A stretch of 48,264 nt of DNA from an uncultured Collinsella sp. (lineage in GTDB: Bacteria; Actinomycetota; Coriobacteriia; Coriobacteriales; Coriobacteriaceae): assembly GCA_902496455.1 (NCBI GenBank), contig CABVAY010000013.1, positions 1 through 48,264 of the forward strand, written 5' to 3'. The notes below the pieces were generated by a model that ran no database searches, had not been told where the DNA came from, and saw only the letters and a list, made by a program, of their open reading frames with translations. How positions within the stretch are numbered: the first letter of the stretch is position 1; each line of letters starts with the position of its first letter. Position numbers and translations under genes: made by a program. Shown piece after piece: positions 7,463-15,481 of this stretch.

Positions 7463-8785
7463 ATGGCCTTCGAGAGCGTCAACTATCAGTGCCCCGCGTG
7501 TGGCGGCCCCCTGCATTTTGCCAGTGCCGAGCAAAAGCTCGTCTGCGACTACTGCGATTCGCGTTTTGAAGTCGAAGAGGTCGAGGCCCTCTATCGCGAG
7601 CGCCAGGACAAGGCAGACGCCAAAGCCGACGCCGCAGCGGCGGCGCCCAAGCCCGCGACCGACGCTGCGGTGCAGGAGCTCGCCCAAAACGCCGGCTATA
7701 TCTGCTCGTCGTGCGGCGCCGAGCTAATCTCGGATGGCACCGTCGCCGTTACCACCTGCCCGTACTGCGGCAACCCCGCCGTGGCACCCGGTCAGCTCTC
7801 GGGCGACTTCTCACCCGACCTGGTGATTCCGTTTAAGCTCGGCCGCGACGACGTTATGGCCGCGCTCAAAGAGCACTACAAGGGCAAGATCCTGCTGCCC
7901 AAGAGCTTTGTCACCGGCAACCACATCGACGAAGTCCAAGGCGTTTACGTGCCGTTTTGGCTTTACGGCGCCCGCGTGGACGGCGAAGTGTACTTTGATG
8001 CGACCAACGAGACCGTGACCGAGGAATCCGACCGCACCGTCACGACCACCGACCACTACGACGCCTACCGCAAGGGAAACATCTCGTTTAAGCGCGTGCC
8101 CGTCGACGGATCGTCCAAGATGCCCGACGGCCACATGGACGCCATCGAGCCGTTTGACTACGATGCCCTGCGCCCGTTTTCGGTCGCGTATATGCCCGGC
8201 TACATCGCCAACCGCTACGACGAGGACTGCGAAACCTGCAAGGCACGCGCCGAACGCCGCATGGAGGAAAGCACGATCTCGGCCCTGCGTGAAACCGTCG
8301 TCGACGAATATGACGATGCCACGGTCGAAAGCAAGCAGCTCGACTACACCTGGGAAAACAGCGATTATGCCCTGTTCCCCGTGTGGATGCTTTCCACCTC
8401 GTGGAACGGCAAGAGCTACCTGTTTGCCATGAACGGCCAGACCGGTCGCATGGTCGGCGAGCTTCCTTGCTCCAAGCCCAAGCTCGCTATCGCCTCGGTG
8501 CTGTTCTTTGTGATCGGATTTGTCCTCTCCCAGATCCTCTTCATGGGTGAGAACGCCTTCGATCCGGATTACCTCGCCTTTGACATCGAGGGCATCCTCA
8601 TCAACATCGTCGCGCCGCTGATCATCGCGGTCATTGCGGACGTGCTGCTGGTGGGCCAGCTCAAGACGGCCAACGAGGCCACCCACGCCGATTGCTACTG
8701 TGGCGAGCTCGACCTGACCGAGAAGCACGACACCTTCAGCCACACCGAGACCACCGTCGTCATGAAGGACGACAAGGACGACTAA
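7463..8785 (+). CDS. TFIIB-type zinc-ribbon membrane protein (YdjG-like)
   Basis: A 440-residue protein with two N-terminal zinc ribbons: CPACGG...CDYCDS (residues about 10-33) and CSSCGAEL...CPYCGN (about 79-103). A large central domain follows with YVPFWLYGARVDGEVYFDA and a repeat-like second half (YALFPVWMLSTSWNGKSYLF). Two membrane segments sit near the end (IASVLFFVIGFVLSQILF and ILINIVAPLIIAVIADVLLV), so the bulk faces the cytoplasm. The architecture resembles Bacillus YdjG, which is encoded with a PspA-like protein and the SPFH protein YdjI. Here an SPFH gene follows directly, but no PspA homologue is present. Start supported by GCAGCGAAAGG upstream. Confidence 0.75.
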   Translation: MAFESVNYQCPACGGPLHFASAEQKLVCDYCDSRFEVEEVEALYRERQDKADAKADAAAAAPKPATDAAVQELAQNAGYICSSCGAELISDGTVAVTTCPYCGNPAVAPGQLSGDFSPDLVIPFKLGRDDVMAALKEHYKGKILLPKSFVTGNHIDEVQGVYVPFWLYGARVDGEVYFDATNETVTEESDRTVTTTDHYDAYRKGNISFKRVPVDGSSKMPDGHMDAIEPFDYDALRPFSVAYMPGYIANRYDEDCETCKARAERRMEESTISALRETVVDEYDDATVESKQLDYTWENSDYALFPVWMLSTSWNGKSYLFAMNGQTGRMVGELPCSKPKLAIASVLFFVIGFVLSQILFMGENAFDPDYLAFDIEGILINIVAPLIIAVIADVLLVGQLKTANEATHADCYCGELDLTEKHDTFSHTETTVVMKDDKDD

Positions 8786-8833
8786 CCATCCTGACCAATA
8801 CCACCCGGCCTTTGACGAGAAAGGAAGATCACC

Positions 8834-10075
8834 ATGGGACTCTTGAAAGCTGGATTGGGAGCTGCCGGCGGCGTCATGGCCGACCAGTGGAAGGAATTTA
8901 TCTACTGCGAATCGATGCCCGCTGACGTCTTGGCCTGCAAGGGCAGCAAGCGCACCGGCGGCCGCAGCTCCAACACGCGCGGCGAGGACAACGTCATCTC
9001 CAACGGCTCGGTCATCGCCGTCAACGACGGCCAGGGCATGCTCGTGGTGCAAAACGGCAAGATCATCGAGGTTGCGCTGGAGCCTGGCGAGTTCGTCTTT
9101 GACACCGGCAGCGAGCCGAGCGTCTTTAGCGGCAATCTGGGCGACTCCATCAAGGAGACGTTCGCCAATATCGGCAGCCGCTTTACCTTTGGCGGCGACG
9201 CGGGCAAGGACCAGCGCGTCTACTTCATCAACACCAAGGAGATCATCGGCAACAAGTACGGCACCGCCTCGCCCGTGCCCTTCCGCGTGGTCGATAACAA
9301 CATCGGCCTGGATGTCGATATCTCTGTGCGCTGCAACGGCGAGTATTCGTACCGTATCACCAACCCGCTGCTGTTCTACACCAACGTGTGCGGCAACGTG
9401 ACTGATAGCTACACGCGCGACAAGATCGACAGCCAGCTTAAGTCCGAGCTGCTCACCGCCCTGCAGCCCGCCTTTGCCAAGATTTCGGAGATGGGCATCC
9501 GCTACAGCGCTATCCCCGGTCACACCACCGAGCTCGCCCGCGCGCTCAACGAGGTCCTCTCCGCCGACTGGCGCGATCTGCGCGGCGTCGAGATCGTGAG
9601 CTTTGGCGTCAACTCCATCGCCGCTTCGCAAGAAGACGAGCAAATGATCAAGGACCTGCAGAAGGCCGCGGTCATGCGCGATCCCACCATGGCAGCCGCC
9701 AACATCGCCAGCGCCCAGAGCGACGCAATGCGCGCGGCAGCGGCCAACCCCAACGGCGCGATGGCCGGCTTTATGGGCATGGGCATGGCAGGCGGCATGG
9801 GCGGCATGAACGCCAGCCAGCTGTTCGCCGCCGGCCAGGCACAGCAGCAGACTGCCCCACAGCCAGCTCCGGCACCCGCCCCCGCACCGGCTCCTGCCGC
9901 TGCCCCCACGGCCGGCACGTGGACCTGCAGCTGCGGTGCCACCAACACCGGCAAGTTCTGCCCCGAGTGTGGCAGTCCCGCACCCGCCCCGGCACCGACC
10001 AAGTGGTTCTGCCCCAACTGCGGCAGCGAAAACGGCGGCAAGTTCTGCAGCAACTGCGGAACGCCCAGGCCCTAA
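8834..10075 (+). CDS. SPFH/Band-7 protein with C-terminal zinc ribbons (YdjI-like)
   Basis: A 413-residue protein. Residues about 35-270 form an SPFH (stomatin/flotillin-like) domain of the type once labelled virion core protein, starting at WKEFIYCESMPADVLACKGS and including VLVVQNGKIIEVALEPGEF-like strands and a helical tail ending RALNEVLSADWRDLRGVEIV. A Gly/Met-rich stretch (GFMGMGMAGGMGGMNAS) and a Pro/Ala linker lead to two zinc ribbons: CSCGATNTGKFCPECGS and CPNCGSENGGKFCSNCG. No transmembrane segment is obvious. It probably oligomerises at the membrane with the preceding zinc-ribbon membrane protein. GAAAGGAAG precedes the ATG. Confidence 0.82.
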   Translation: MGLLKAGLGAAGGVMADQWKEFIYCESMPADVLACKGSKRTGGRSSNTRGEDNVISNGSVIAVNDGQGMLVVQNGKIIEVALEPGEFVFDTGSEPSVFSGNLGDSIKETFANIGSRFTFGGDAGKDQRVYFINTKEIIGNKYGTASPVPFRVVDNNIGLDVDISVRCNGEYSYRITNPLLFYTNVCGNVTDSYTRDKIDSQLKSELLTALQPAFAKISEMGIRYSAIPGHTTELARALNEVLSADWRDLRGVEIVSFGVNSIAASQEDEQMIKDLQKAAVMRDPTMAAANIASAQSDAMRAAAANPNGAMAGFMGMGMAGGMGGMNASQLFAAGQAQQQTAPQPAPAPAPAPAPAAAPTAGTWTCSCGATNTGKFCPECGSPAPAPAPTKWFCPNCGSENGGKFCSNCGTPRP

Positions 10076-10155
10076 CCCCTCTATCTGGTAATTGGCGGGG
10101 GGTCCGCCACCCCCGCATTTGCTTCTATGGGTTTCGTTCGATAAAGGAGGACACC

Positions 10156-10998
10156 ATGAAGACAACGTTCAAAAAGTCCGTACTCGCATTTCTGACATGC
10201 GTCCTGGCGCTCGCCTTTGCCCTGACGGGCTGCAGCGGCGGCGGCAAAGACCCCAAGGCCGACTTCGTCGGCAGCTGGGAACTCTCGGGTGGAACCGTGG
10301 AGGGCGAAGAGCTGACCGATGAGTACATGAAGATGCTCGAGGATTGGGGTGTCCACTGCGTCCTGATTCTCGATGAGGACGGTACAGGTGCCCTCGACCT
10401 GTTCCTTGAAGTCGTCGACCTTAAATGGGAGGTAAAGGACGCCACCACCGTAACCATCACCGCCGAAGACGAGTCGCATGACATGAAGCTCAAGGACGGC
10501 AAGCTCATCCTCGAAGAAGATGACGGCAATCTTGTCTTCACCAAGTCCGACAAGGACCTGTCCGGTACGGTGAAGAAGGATCGCGAGGCGGCCGAGAAGG
10601 AAGAGGAGATCGATGAGGCCGTCGAAGACGACGATGTCCAGAATGTCGAAATCTCCCCCGCCGTCACCGTCGCAGATGACGATCTGTGCACCATCACCAT
10701 CACCGAGAAGTTCAAGGACGACTGGGGCGACATCGGCTTTGTCGTCAACATCACCAACAAGAGCGACAAGGACCTGACCTTCTACGCTCCTTCCGGCAAG
10801 ACCAACGTCAACGGCACCATGAAGGAACCCTGGTTCTCGGCTCACCTGATGCCCGGCACCAGCGCCACCGAGGAATTCACGTTCTCGAGCGGCGAGCTTG
10901 ACAACCTTGACGACCTGGTCAACACGACCATCGGCATCGACGTCTACCTGACCGATTCCTACGAGGACGTCGCTTCTTACAGCGCAACCATCGCGTAA
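10156..10998 (+). CDS. Lipoprotein with lipocalin-like and C-terminal beta domains
   Basis: A 280-residue exported lipoprotein: basic N-terminus MKTTFKKS, hydrophobic core, lipobox LTGC (Cys about 24), then a Ser/Gly linker. Residues about 33-140 look lipocalin-like (FVGSWELSGGTVEGEEL ... LKDGKLILEEDDGNLVFTK), followed by an acidic helix and a second beta domain (about 175-280) with IGFVVNITNKSDKDLTFYAP. The protein is rich in Asp, Glu and Lys. The start was set at 10156 by AAAGGAGGACACC; the same frame is open upstream through the end of the SPFH gene, but without a start signal. It probably belongs to the envelope-linked zinc-ribbon/SPFH cluster. A GC-rich terminator follows. Confidence 0.8.
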   Translation: MKTTFKKSVLAFLTCVLALAFALTGCSGGGKDPKADFVGSWELSGGTVEGEELTDEYMKMLEDWGVHCVLILDEDGTGALDLFLEVVDLKWEVKDATTVTITAEDESHDMKLKDGKLILEEDDGNLVFTKSDKDLSGTVKKDREAAEKEEEIDEAVEDDDVQNVEISPAVTVADDDLCTITITEKFKDDWGDIGFVVNITNKSDKDLTFYAPSGKTNVNGTMKEPWFSAHLMPGTSATEEFTFSSGELDNLDDLVNTTIGIDVYLTDSYEDVASYSATIA

Positions 10999-11050
10999 CG
11001 GCACGTAACATCAGCCGCGGACTGGCGGACACATCCGCGCACATGCCAGG

Positions 11051-11090
11051 CGGGGCCGCAGGAAATGATCCTGCGGCCCCGTCGTCTTGC
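11051..11090 (+). terminator. Terminator of the zinc-ribbon/lipoprotein cluster
   Basis: Arms CGGGGCCGCAGGA (11051-11063) and TCCTGCGGCCCCG (11069-11081) with loop AATGA, then GTCGTCTT. It lies between convergent genes. Confidence 0.7.
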
Positions 11091-11117
11091 GCCGACAGCA
11101 CCGCCCGCAAAAGCAGA

Positions 11118-11152
11118 CCGCCCGCCGTTTTTAGATGCGAAACGGCGGGCGG
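11118..11152 (-). terminator. Terminator of the response-regulator operon
   Basis: Arms CCGCCCGCCGTTT (11118-11130) and AAACGGCGGGCGG (11140-11152) are perfect; read on the minus strand the stem is followed by TCTGCTTTT. It is about 40 nt beyond the stop codon of the response regulator. Confidence 0.75.
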
Positions 11153-11191
11153 CCTATCTTTACGGCGCCGGAACACGGGCGAGCGCGTCGA

Positions 11192-11815
11192 TTACGGGCG
11201 CTCCATGTTGGGAACGATGCTACCCTCAGTCACCGCATGTACGGCCAGGCGCATGATGTTGTCGTAGCCGGTCTTGCTCAGAATCTCCGAGATGCGGCGT
11301 TTGATGGTGCCCTCACTCATAAACAGCTCGGCCGCGATCTCGCGACGGCTCTTGCCCTCGCAGGCAAGGCGCAAAATCGACAGCTCGACATCGTCGAGTG
11401 CCGCCGTACCCGAAAAAATGCTCTCGGGCGGCTTGGGAAACGTGCAATAGCCCGCCAGCGTGGAGCGCATCACGGCGAACAGCTCGTCGATACCGACGTT
11501 CTTGTACGCAAAGCTATCGACGCCCGCCTCGCGGGCCTGATCGACAAAGGTGATCTCGGGCATGCCGGTCATGATAATGATGCGACACTCAGGCAGCTGC
11601 TCCTTGATGCGTGCCGCCGCCACGATGCCGTTTGAATCGTGTTCGGTACATACGTCCATCAGTATCATGTCCGGGCGCTCCTTGAGCGCGACACCCAAGG
11701 CCTCGGAGGCATCGGCGATCGCGGCGACGACGGTCATATCGGGCTGGTCGCCAACGGAGCGCGCCAGGCTCTCGCGCAGGATGGCCTGGTCTTCGACTAT
11801 AAGGACGCGGATCAT
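11192..11815 (-). CDS. NarL/FixJ-type response regulator
   Basis: A 207-residue two-component regulator. Residues 1-120 form a receiver domain: acidic pair VEDQ near the start, phospho-acceptor Asp in MILMDVCTEHD, and the conserved Lys in SFAYKNVG. Residues about 143-200 form a LuxR-type helix-turn-helix (LDDVELSILRLACEGKSRREIAAELFMSEGTIKRRISEIL). It is the last gene of a three-gene minus-strand operon; its ATG overlaps the stop of the histidine kinase gene by 4 nt, showing translational coupling. The target genes are unknown. Confidence 0.9.
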   Translation of the reverse strand: MIRVLIVEDQAILRESLARSVGDQPDMTVVAAIADASEALGVALKERPDMILMDVCTEHDSNGIVAAARIKEQLPECRIIIMTGMPEITFVDQAREAGVDSFAYKNVGIDELFAVMRSTLAGYCTFPKPPESIFSGTAALDDVELSILRLACEGKSRREIAAELFMSEGTIKRRISEILSKTGYDNIMRLAVHAVTEGSIVPNMERP

Positions 11816-13311
11816 GAGCTTCTCCTTTGGGACGTGTCGTTGGCGTTAAGCGGAATGGATACCGCAAGCGTAAAGGGCGGGGCGGCGTGGACCTCTAGGC
11901 TGCCACCCAGATCTTGCGCGACATGCCTCATACCTGGGATACCCGTTCCCTCGCGATACGATACGGGAGCCGGCGCGCCGTCATTAGAGATGGTCATGCG
12001 TGCAATGTCACATCCGTTCGACTCCTCCTGCCACAGGTGCACATGGACCTGGTGGGCCTGCGCGTGCTTGGTGGCGTTGGTCGAGGCCTCGCGGATAATC
12101 TGCAAAAAGGCCGCCGCGACACGCGTGTCCTCGGGAAGCGACCCCTCTACATCAATCTGCACGCTCACCAGGCCAAAGGCATGAATGATATCGCCAAGCT
12201 GCTCCGCCGGCTCGCTGTCGCCGCCGCTGCGCAAGTCGTCGGAGATTGAGCGCAGCAGCGGATCGATCTGCTCGAGCGACTCGTCGTCAAGGCGACCCTC
12301 CTCCAGATAGCGATGGAGGATGGACAGGCGCTGACCGATTACATCGTGCACGCGGGAACGCATACGCAGGTAGGCCGCATTGTCGGCAACCTTTTTGACT
12401 TCTTCGATCTGGGCCTGGAGCTCTTGCCCCGCAAGCTCAAGCAGATGATTGGCTTGCGTCAGGCGGTCGTAGGCGTGTGCGTATTCCGTCACGTCCAGGC
12501 CGACGACGCGCTCGAACGGACGGCCCGAGACCGTAACGGAGTCACGCACGAACAGACGAATCTCGGAAGGAGAGATCTCGATCACGGCGCGATCCCTGCC
12601 AAAGCGGTCAAGGTCGATATGGGCGCGATTAGCGCTGCTTTCGGGCGTCTGCATACTGAGTGTTCGCAGGTCGTTCCATGTGCTGCTCATGTCGCGCAGA
12701 TCGGTGGGCATATGAAGCTCCACCAGGTTTTTGCGCATGCAGCGGTTCATGAGCAACGGACGGTCCCTCGGGTCTAGATACAGGATGCCCACGGGAATCA
12801 CGTTGATGGTTTCAATCGTCGAGAACGCGGTAATATCCTCCTGGCGGTTACGGACGTCCATCAAGAGCGCCGCGATGGAACGGAACAGGAAGAACGCTCC
12901 TTCTGCGATTAGGACAACGGTCCACGCCGAGCCCATGGCAAAAACCACCGGCGGCGTAACGGCGGCAACGAGCAGCAGCTCAGTCAGCATGACGGGACGG
13001 CGATAGTGCACCATAAGCACCACGCCATATACAAAGATCGCGGCATTGAGCCACAGCGCTCCGCCCATTGCCCTGGCGCAAACGCCAAGCGGCGCCACCA
13101 GATACGAGCCAGACGACGCGAACAGGATGAGCGCCGAAACCATCAGGTGAACCACGAGGCTCGCCTCGTAGGCGCAAGTCACCTTACGGTTATAGGACGA
13201 GCGGCGCGATACGATGAGCGGAACGTGGATCGTCTGCAGGCAAGCAGCCAGGGCAAAGACAATATCGAGCGCAACGATTTGGGGGAGAATGAGCGGGATC
13301 TGCATCGTCAC
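11812..13311 (-). CDS. Membrane sensor histidine kinase (HisKA_3, NarX/LiaS type)
   Basis: A 499-residue kinase. Residues 1-155 hold five or six membrane segments. A PAS-like region follows (about 165-275), then a coiled segment and the HisKA_3 box RVHDVIGQRLSILHRYL with the phospho-accepting His of the HD..GQ motif. The ATPase domain shows the N box (QIIREASTNATKHAQAHQV) and a G box (GTGIPGMRHVAQDLGG). It overlaps both neighbours by 4 nt: the pseudo-kinase upstream and the response regulator downstream. It is the only catalytically plausible kinase of the trio and should phosphorylate the adjacent regulator. Confidence 0.88.
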   Translation of the reverse strand: MTMQIPLILPQIVALDIVFALAACLQTIHVPLIVSRRSSYNRKVTCAYEASLVVHLMVSALILFASSGSYLVAPLGVCARAMGGALWLNAAIFVYGVVLMVHYRRPVMLTELLLVAAVTPPVVFAMGSAWTVVLIAEGAFFLFRSIAALLMDVRNRQEDITAFSTIETINVIPVGILYLDPRDRPLLMNRCMRKNLVELHMPTDLRDMSSTWNDLRTLSMQTPESSANRAHIDLDRFGRDRAVIEISPSEIRLFVRDSVTVSGRPFERVVGLDVTEYAHAYDRLTQANHLLELAGQELQAQIEEVKKVADNAAYLRMRSRVHDVIGQRLSILHRYLEEGRLDDESLEQIDPLLRSISDDLRSGGDSEPAEQLGDIIHAFGLVSVQIDVEGSLPEDTRVAAAFLQIIREASTNATKHAQAHQVHVHLWQEESNGCDIARMTISNDGAPAPVSYREGTGIPGMRHVAQDLGGSLEVHAAPPFTLAVSIPLNANDTSQRRSS

Positions 13312-15191
13312 TCACCCGCCCGCGGCATCAACACGATCATGCGCAGCTGGCCGGGCTCGCCTTCAAGGCGATATGCCACGTTGCGCCCTTGCAAAGCGCT
13401 TTCGAGCTCTTGCGCAGCGGGTGTCTGCGAAAGATCCTCCTCGTCGTTGGAGAAAAGCGTGGCACGCAGCTCCACGCTGCACGAGTCGTGGTCGCTCAAG
13501 TGATACATAAGTGCCGGTCGAGTAGTGGTGTAGGCAAAAAACGCAAAGTCATACACGCAGTCGTACAGCGCGCTTACCGCACTGGCGTGCATCGGGCGCC
13601 GTATGGCAATAATCGAGGCGCAATCGACATCAATCGTGCGTAGGTCGCTTGCGAGCTCGTTGGCAATGAGCTGAATGCGGTCGCGGTCAAAACCGCTCTC
13701 CCCGTGCTGTGCCAACGTGAGCGACCCCTTGCGTTTGCAATAGGCGACGAGCATCTTGGCGCGCTGCAGCATGCGGTAACGCTCGTGCGAAGATGCCTCG
13801 TCGGTCAACGGTGGCAGCGAGCTCAGCGAGTCGTACATCTCTTCGAGCGCGCGGGCAAGCGCCTGGTCCACGTCTTGGACCAGCAGGGTCTCGGCCTCTT
13901 GATCTGCCAAATGCGTCTTAAGATCGTAGTCGGCGACAAGCAGCTCGTTTTGGCGTTGCAGCTCCATGCGACGATGCGCTAGTTCGCGATTGAGCTCGTT
14001 GAGCTCCGACACGTCTTGGGCAAGCAGCGCCGATCCGCCCAGCAGCGGAAAGGTGCGATACATTACATCGGGATCGGACGCCACGGCAAAGGCATGGGCG
14101 CGCCCGTGCTCCTGGACTCGCAACTCCTCGCGCACGCCCTCTGGGATCGGCTTTGACACCGGCGTGGCATAGACTTCCTGCAGGTCACGCGTTAGAACTT
14201 TCAGGTCAAGCGGCAAGGTGCCGAAAATACCGGCGATGTCGTGATATGACGGAATGACACCGCAATCGAGGCAGATTTCCATCGCCACCACGCACAGGAC
14301 GCAATAGACGAGCGAAAAGTTGAGCCTCCATGCCCAGGGCACGCGCAGCGCATATGAGATTGCAAAGAATGCGCCGCCCAGTAGCACGAGCGCCGCCGTA
14401 CCCGAAAAACGTTGGATGTGGAAGGACGAGGACCTGCCCACCAGGATAAAAAAGGCCACGAAGTTAAAGGCCGTCCACACCAGAACGGCACCGTAGCCCC
14501 AACCGTATGTGTAATCGTTGCTCCAGGTTCCACTCGATCGATCGAAGTGGAAGACCTGCTGATGAACATCGTTAGTGAGCACAAAGCCAATAAGCAGGAC
14601 AGCCATGACCCACAAAACGGAGCGGTACCGACGCCCCATACGATGCTGTTCCAAACCCGCGAGGCGCAGACCGCACAGCTGGTAGATCAGCGGAATGAGC
14701 GTCATGGGCACGTAGTACAGGTACCACAGCACGGTGGCATAAAACGGCGTGAACGACTTATATTTGAGGATGACCTCGATCATCCACAGGGCGCAAATGG
14801 CGGCGATGGCAACAAGGCGGCGGCGCAAGACGTAGTCCAAGCAACGCAGGTACGCCAACACACCCCAGATCGAAAATGCAATTGCAGCGACAAGCTGCGG
14901 GAGAGAGCTCGAATGGACGAGCGCATCCACGACTTCTTCGGACACCTCACTATAGACGGGCGTGGTGTTGGAAAGCTTGAGATCTGAGGCGAACAACGCC
15001 GGCAAGACTGCCAAAAGTATAAGGAACAGCGCAGTAGTGACACCGGCGATAGCGAAGACGCGGCGGCGGTATACACGATGCGTTATGCCAACAAGGAATC
15101 GAGGCATGGCGAAGAGCCTGCCGCCCCTGGGATCCGCAACCGGCGCGGTCCGGGCGGCCGCGTGGCCGATATGTCGCTCGCGGGTACCCAT
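13308..15191 (-). CDS. 7TM sensor protein with a degenerate kinase-like C-terminus
   Basis: A 627-residue protein that heads the signalling operon. After a cytoplasmic start there is a membrane segment (AIAGVTTALFLILLAVLPALFA), an outside stretch of about 30 residues, and six or more further segments to about residue 300, resembling the 7TM sensor region of some histidine kinases. A PAS-like part and a long coiled coil follow (LNELNRELAHRRMELQRQNE). The C-terminal 180 residues have the length and order of a kinase core, but I see no phospho-accepting HE/HD box, the N-box position reads ALYDCVYDFAFFAY, and no GxGxG is present, so it is probably a pseudo-kinase. The start is uncertain: the ATG at 15191 has no Shine-Dalgarno; an internal ATG at 15107 is possible. 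Confidence 0.65.
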   Translation of the reverse strand: MGTRERHIGHAAARTAPVADPRGGRLFAMPRFLVGITHRVYRRRVFAIAGVTTALFLILLAVLPALFASDLKLSNTTPVYSEVSEEVVDALVHSSSLPQLVAAIAFSIWGVLAYLRCLDYVLRRRLVAIAAICALWMIEVILKYKSFTPFYATVLWYLYYVPMTLIPLIYQLCGLRLAGLEQHRMGRRYRSVLWVMAVLLIGFVLTNDVHQQVFHFDRSSGTWSNDYTYGWGYGAVLVWTAFNFVAFFILVGRSSSFHIQRFSGTAALVLLGGAFFAISYALRVPWAWRLNFSLVYCVLCVVAMEICLDCGVIPSYHDIAGIFGTLPLDLKVLTRDLQEVYATPVSKPIPEGVREELRVQEHGRAHAFAVASDPDVMYRTFPLLGGSALLAQDVSELNELNRELAHRRMELQRQNELLVADYDLKTHLADQEAETLLVQDVDQALARALEEMYDSLSSLPPLTDEASSHERYRMLQRAKMLVAYCKRKGSLTLAQHGESGFDRDRIQLIANELASDLRTIDVDCASIIAIRRPMHASAVSALYDCVYDFAFFAYTTTRPALMYHLSDHDSCSVELRATLFSNDEEDLSQTPAAQELESALQGRNVAYRLEGEPGQLRMIVLMPRAGE

Positions 15192-15422
15192 AGTATTTTT
15201 AGTGTACCGACAGATGGGTCAAAAAAGCGGGCCGCATGTCCCAAAATCCGCAGACGGCAAGGCGCCCGGCGAGCAGTTAATGCTTGCCGGGCGCGTTCGC
15301 ATCGGGATGCCCATCAAGGAAGTGGCGTTGCGCGTGTCCCTTCTGGGCCATGCGGCTCAAAATCGCGGCGTGATGCGGACGACTGGGGCCGAATTAGCAG
15401 CATTTCGAGCTTGGTTTCGATA
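15192..15422. other. Divergent intergenic region
   Basis: The region between the minus-strand signalling operon and the LuxR gene. It holds the palindrome at 15262-15294. On the minus strand TTGACC (about 15218) is followed by A/T-rich sequence just before the first ATG of the 7TM gene, which could be its promoter. The part 15295-15422 has no recognised gene. Confidence 0.4.
15262..15294. repeat. GCGCCCGGCGAGCA hairpin (second copy)
   Basis: Arms GCGCCCGGCGAGCA (15262-15275) and TGCTTGCCGGGCGC (15281-15294), loop GTTAA. It matches the hairpin at 6506-6544 in stem and loop, but lies upstream of genes on both sides and has no T-run, so here it is a repeat and not a terminator. Confidence 0.8.
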
Positions 15423-15451
15423 TTGAGACTGGTTCTTTATTAAAATAGAAT
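15423..15451 (+). promoter_or_regulatory. Promoter of the 12TM-LuxR gene
   Basis: TTGAGA (15423-15428), 17 nt, TAGAAT (15446-15451). Transcription would begin near 15458, which rules out a TTG at 15461 as a normal start and supports the ATG at 15482. Confidence 0.65.
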
Positions 15452-15481
15452 TCCAGACAATTGAGCGGCCGGGGGTTAACC

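Noticed and set aside
7811..10165. 784-residue minus-strand ORF opposite the zinc-ribbon and SPFH genes
   Set aside because: Long antisense frames are common in GC-rich codon-biased DNA; the plus-strand genes have clear domains and ribosome-binding sites.
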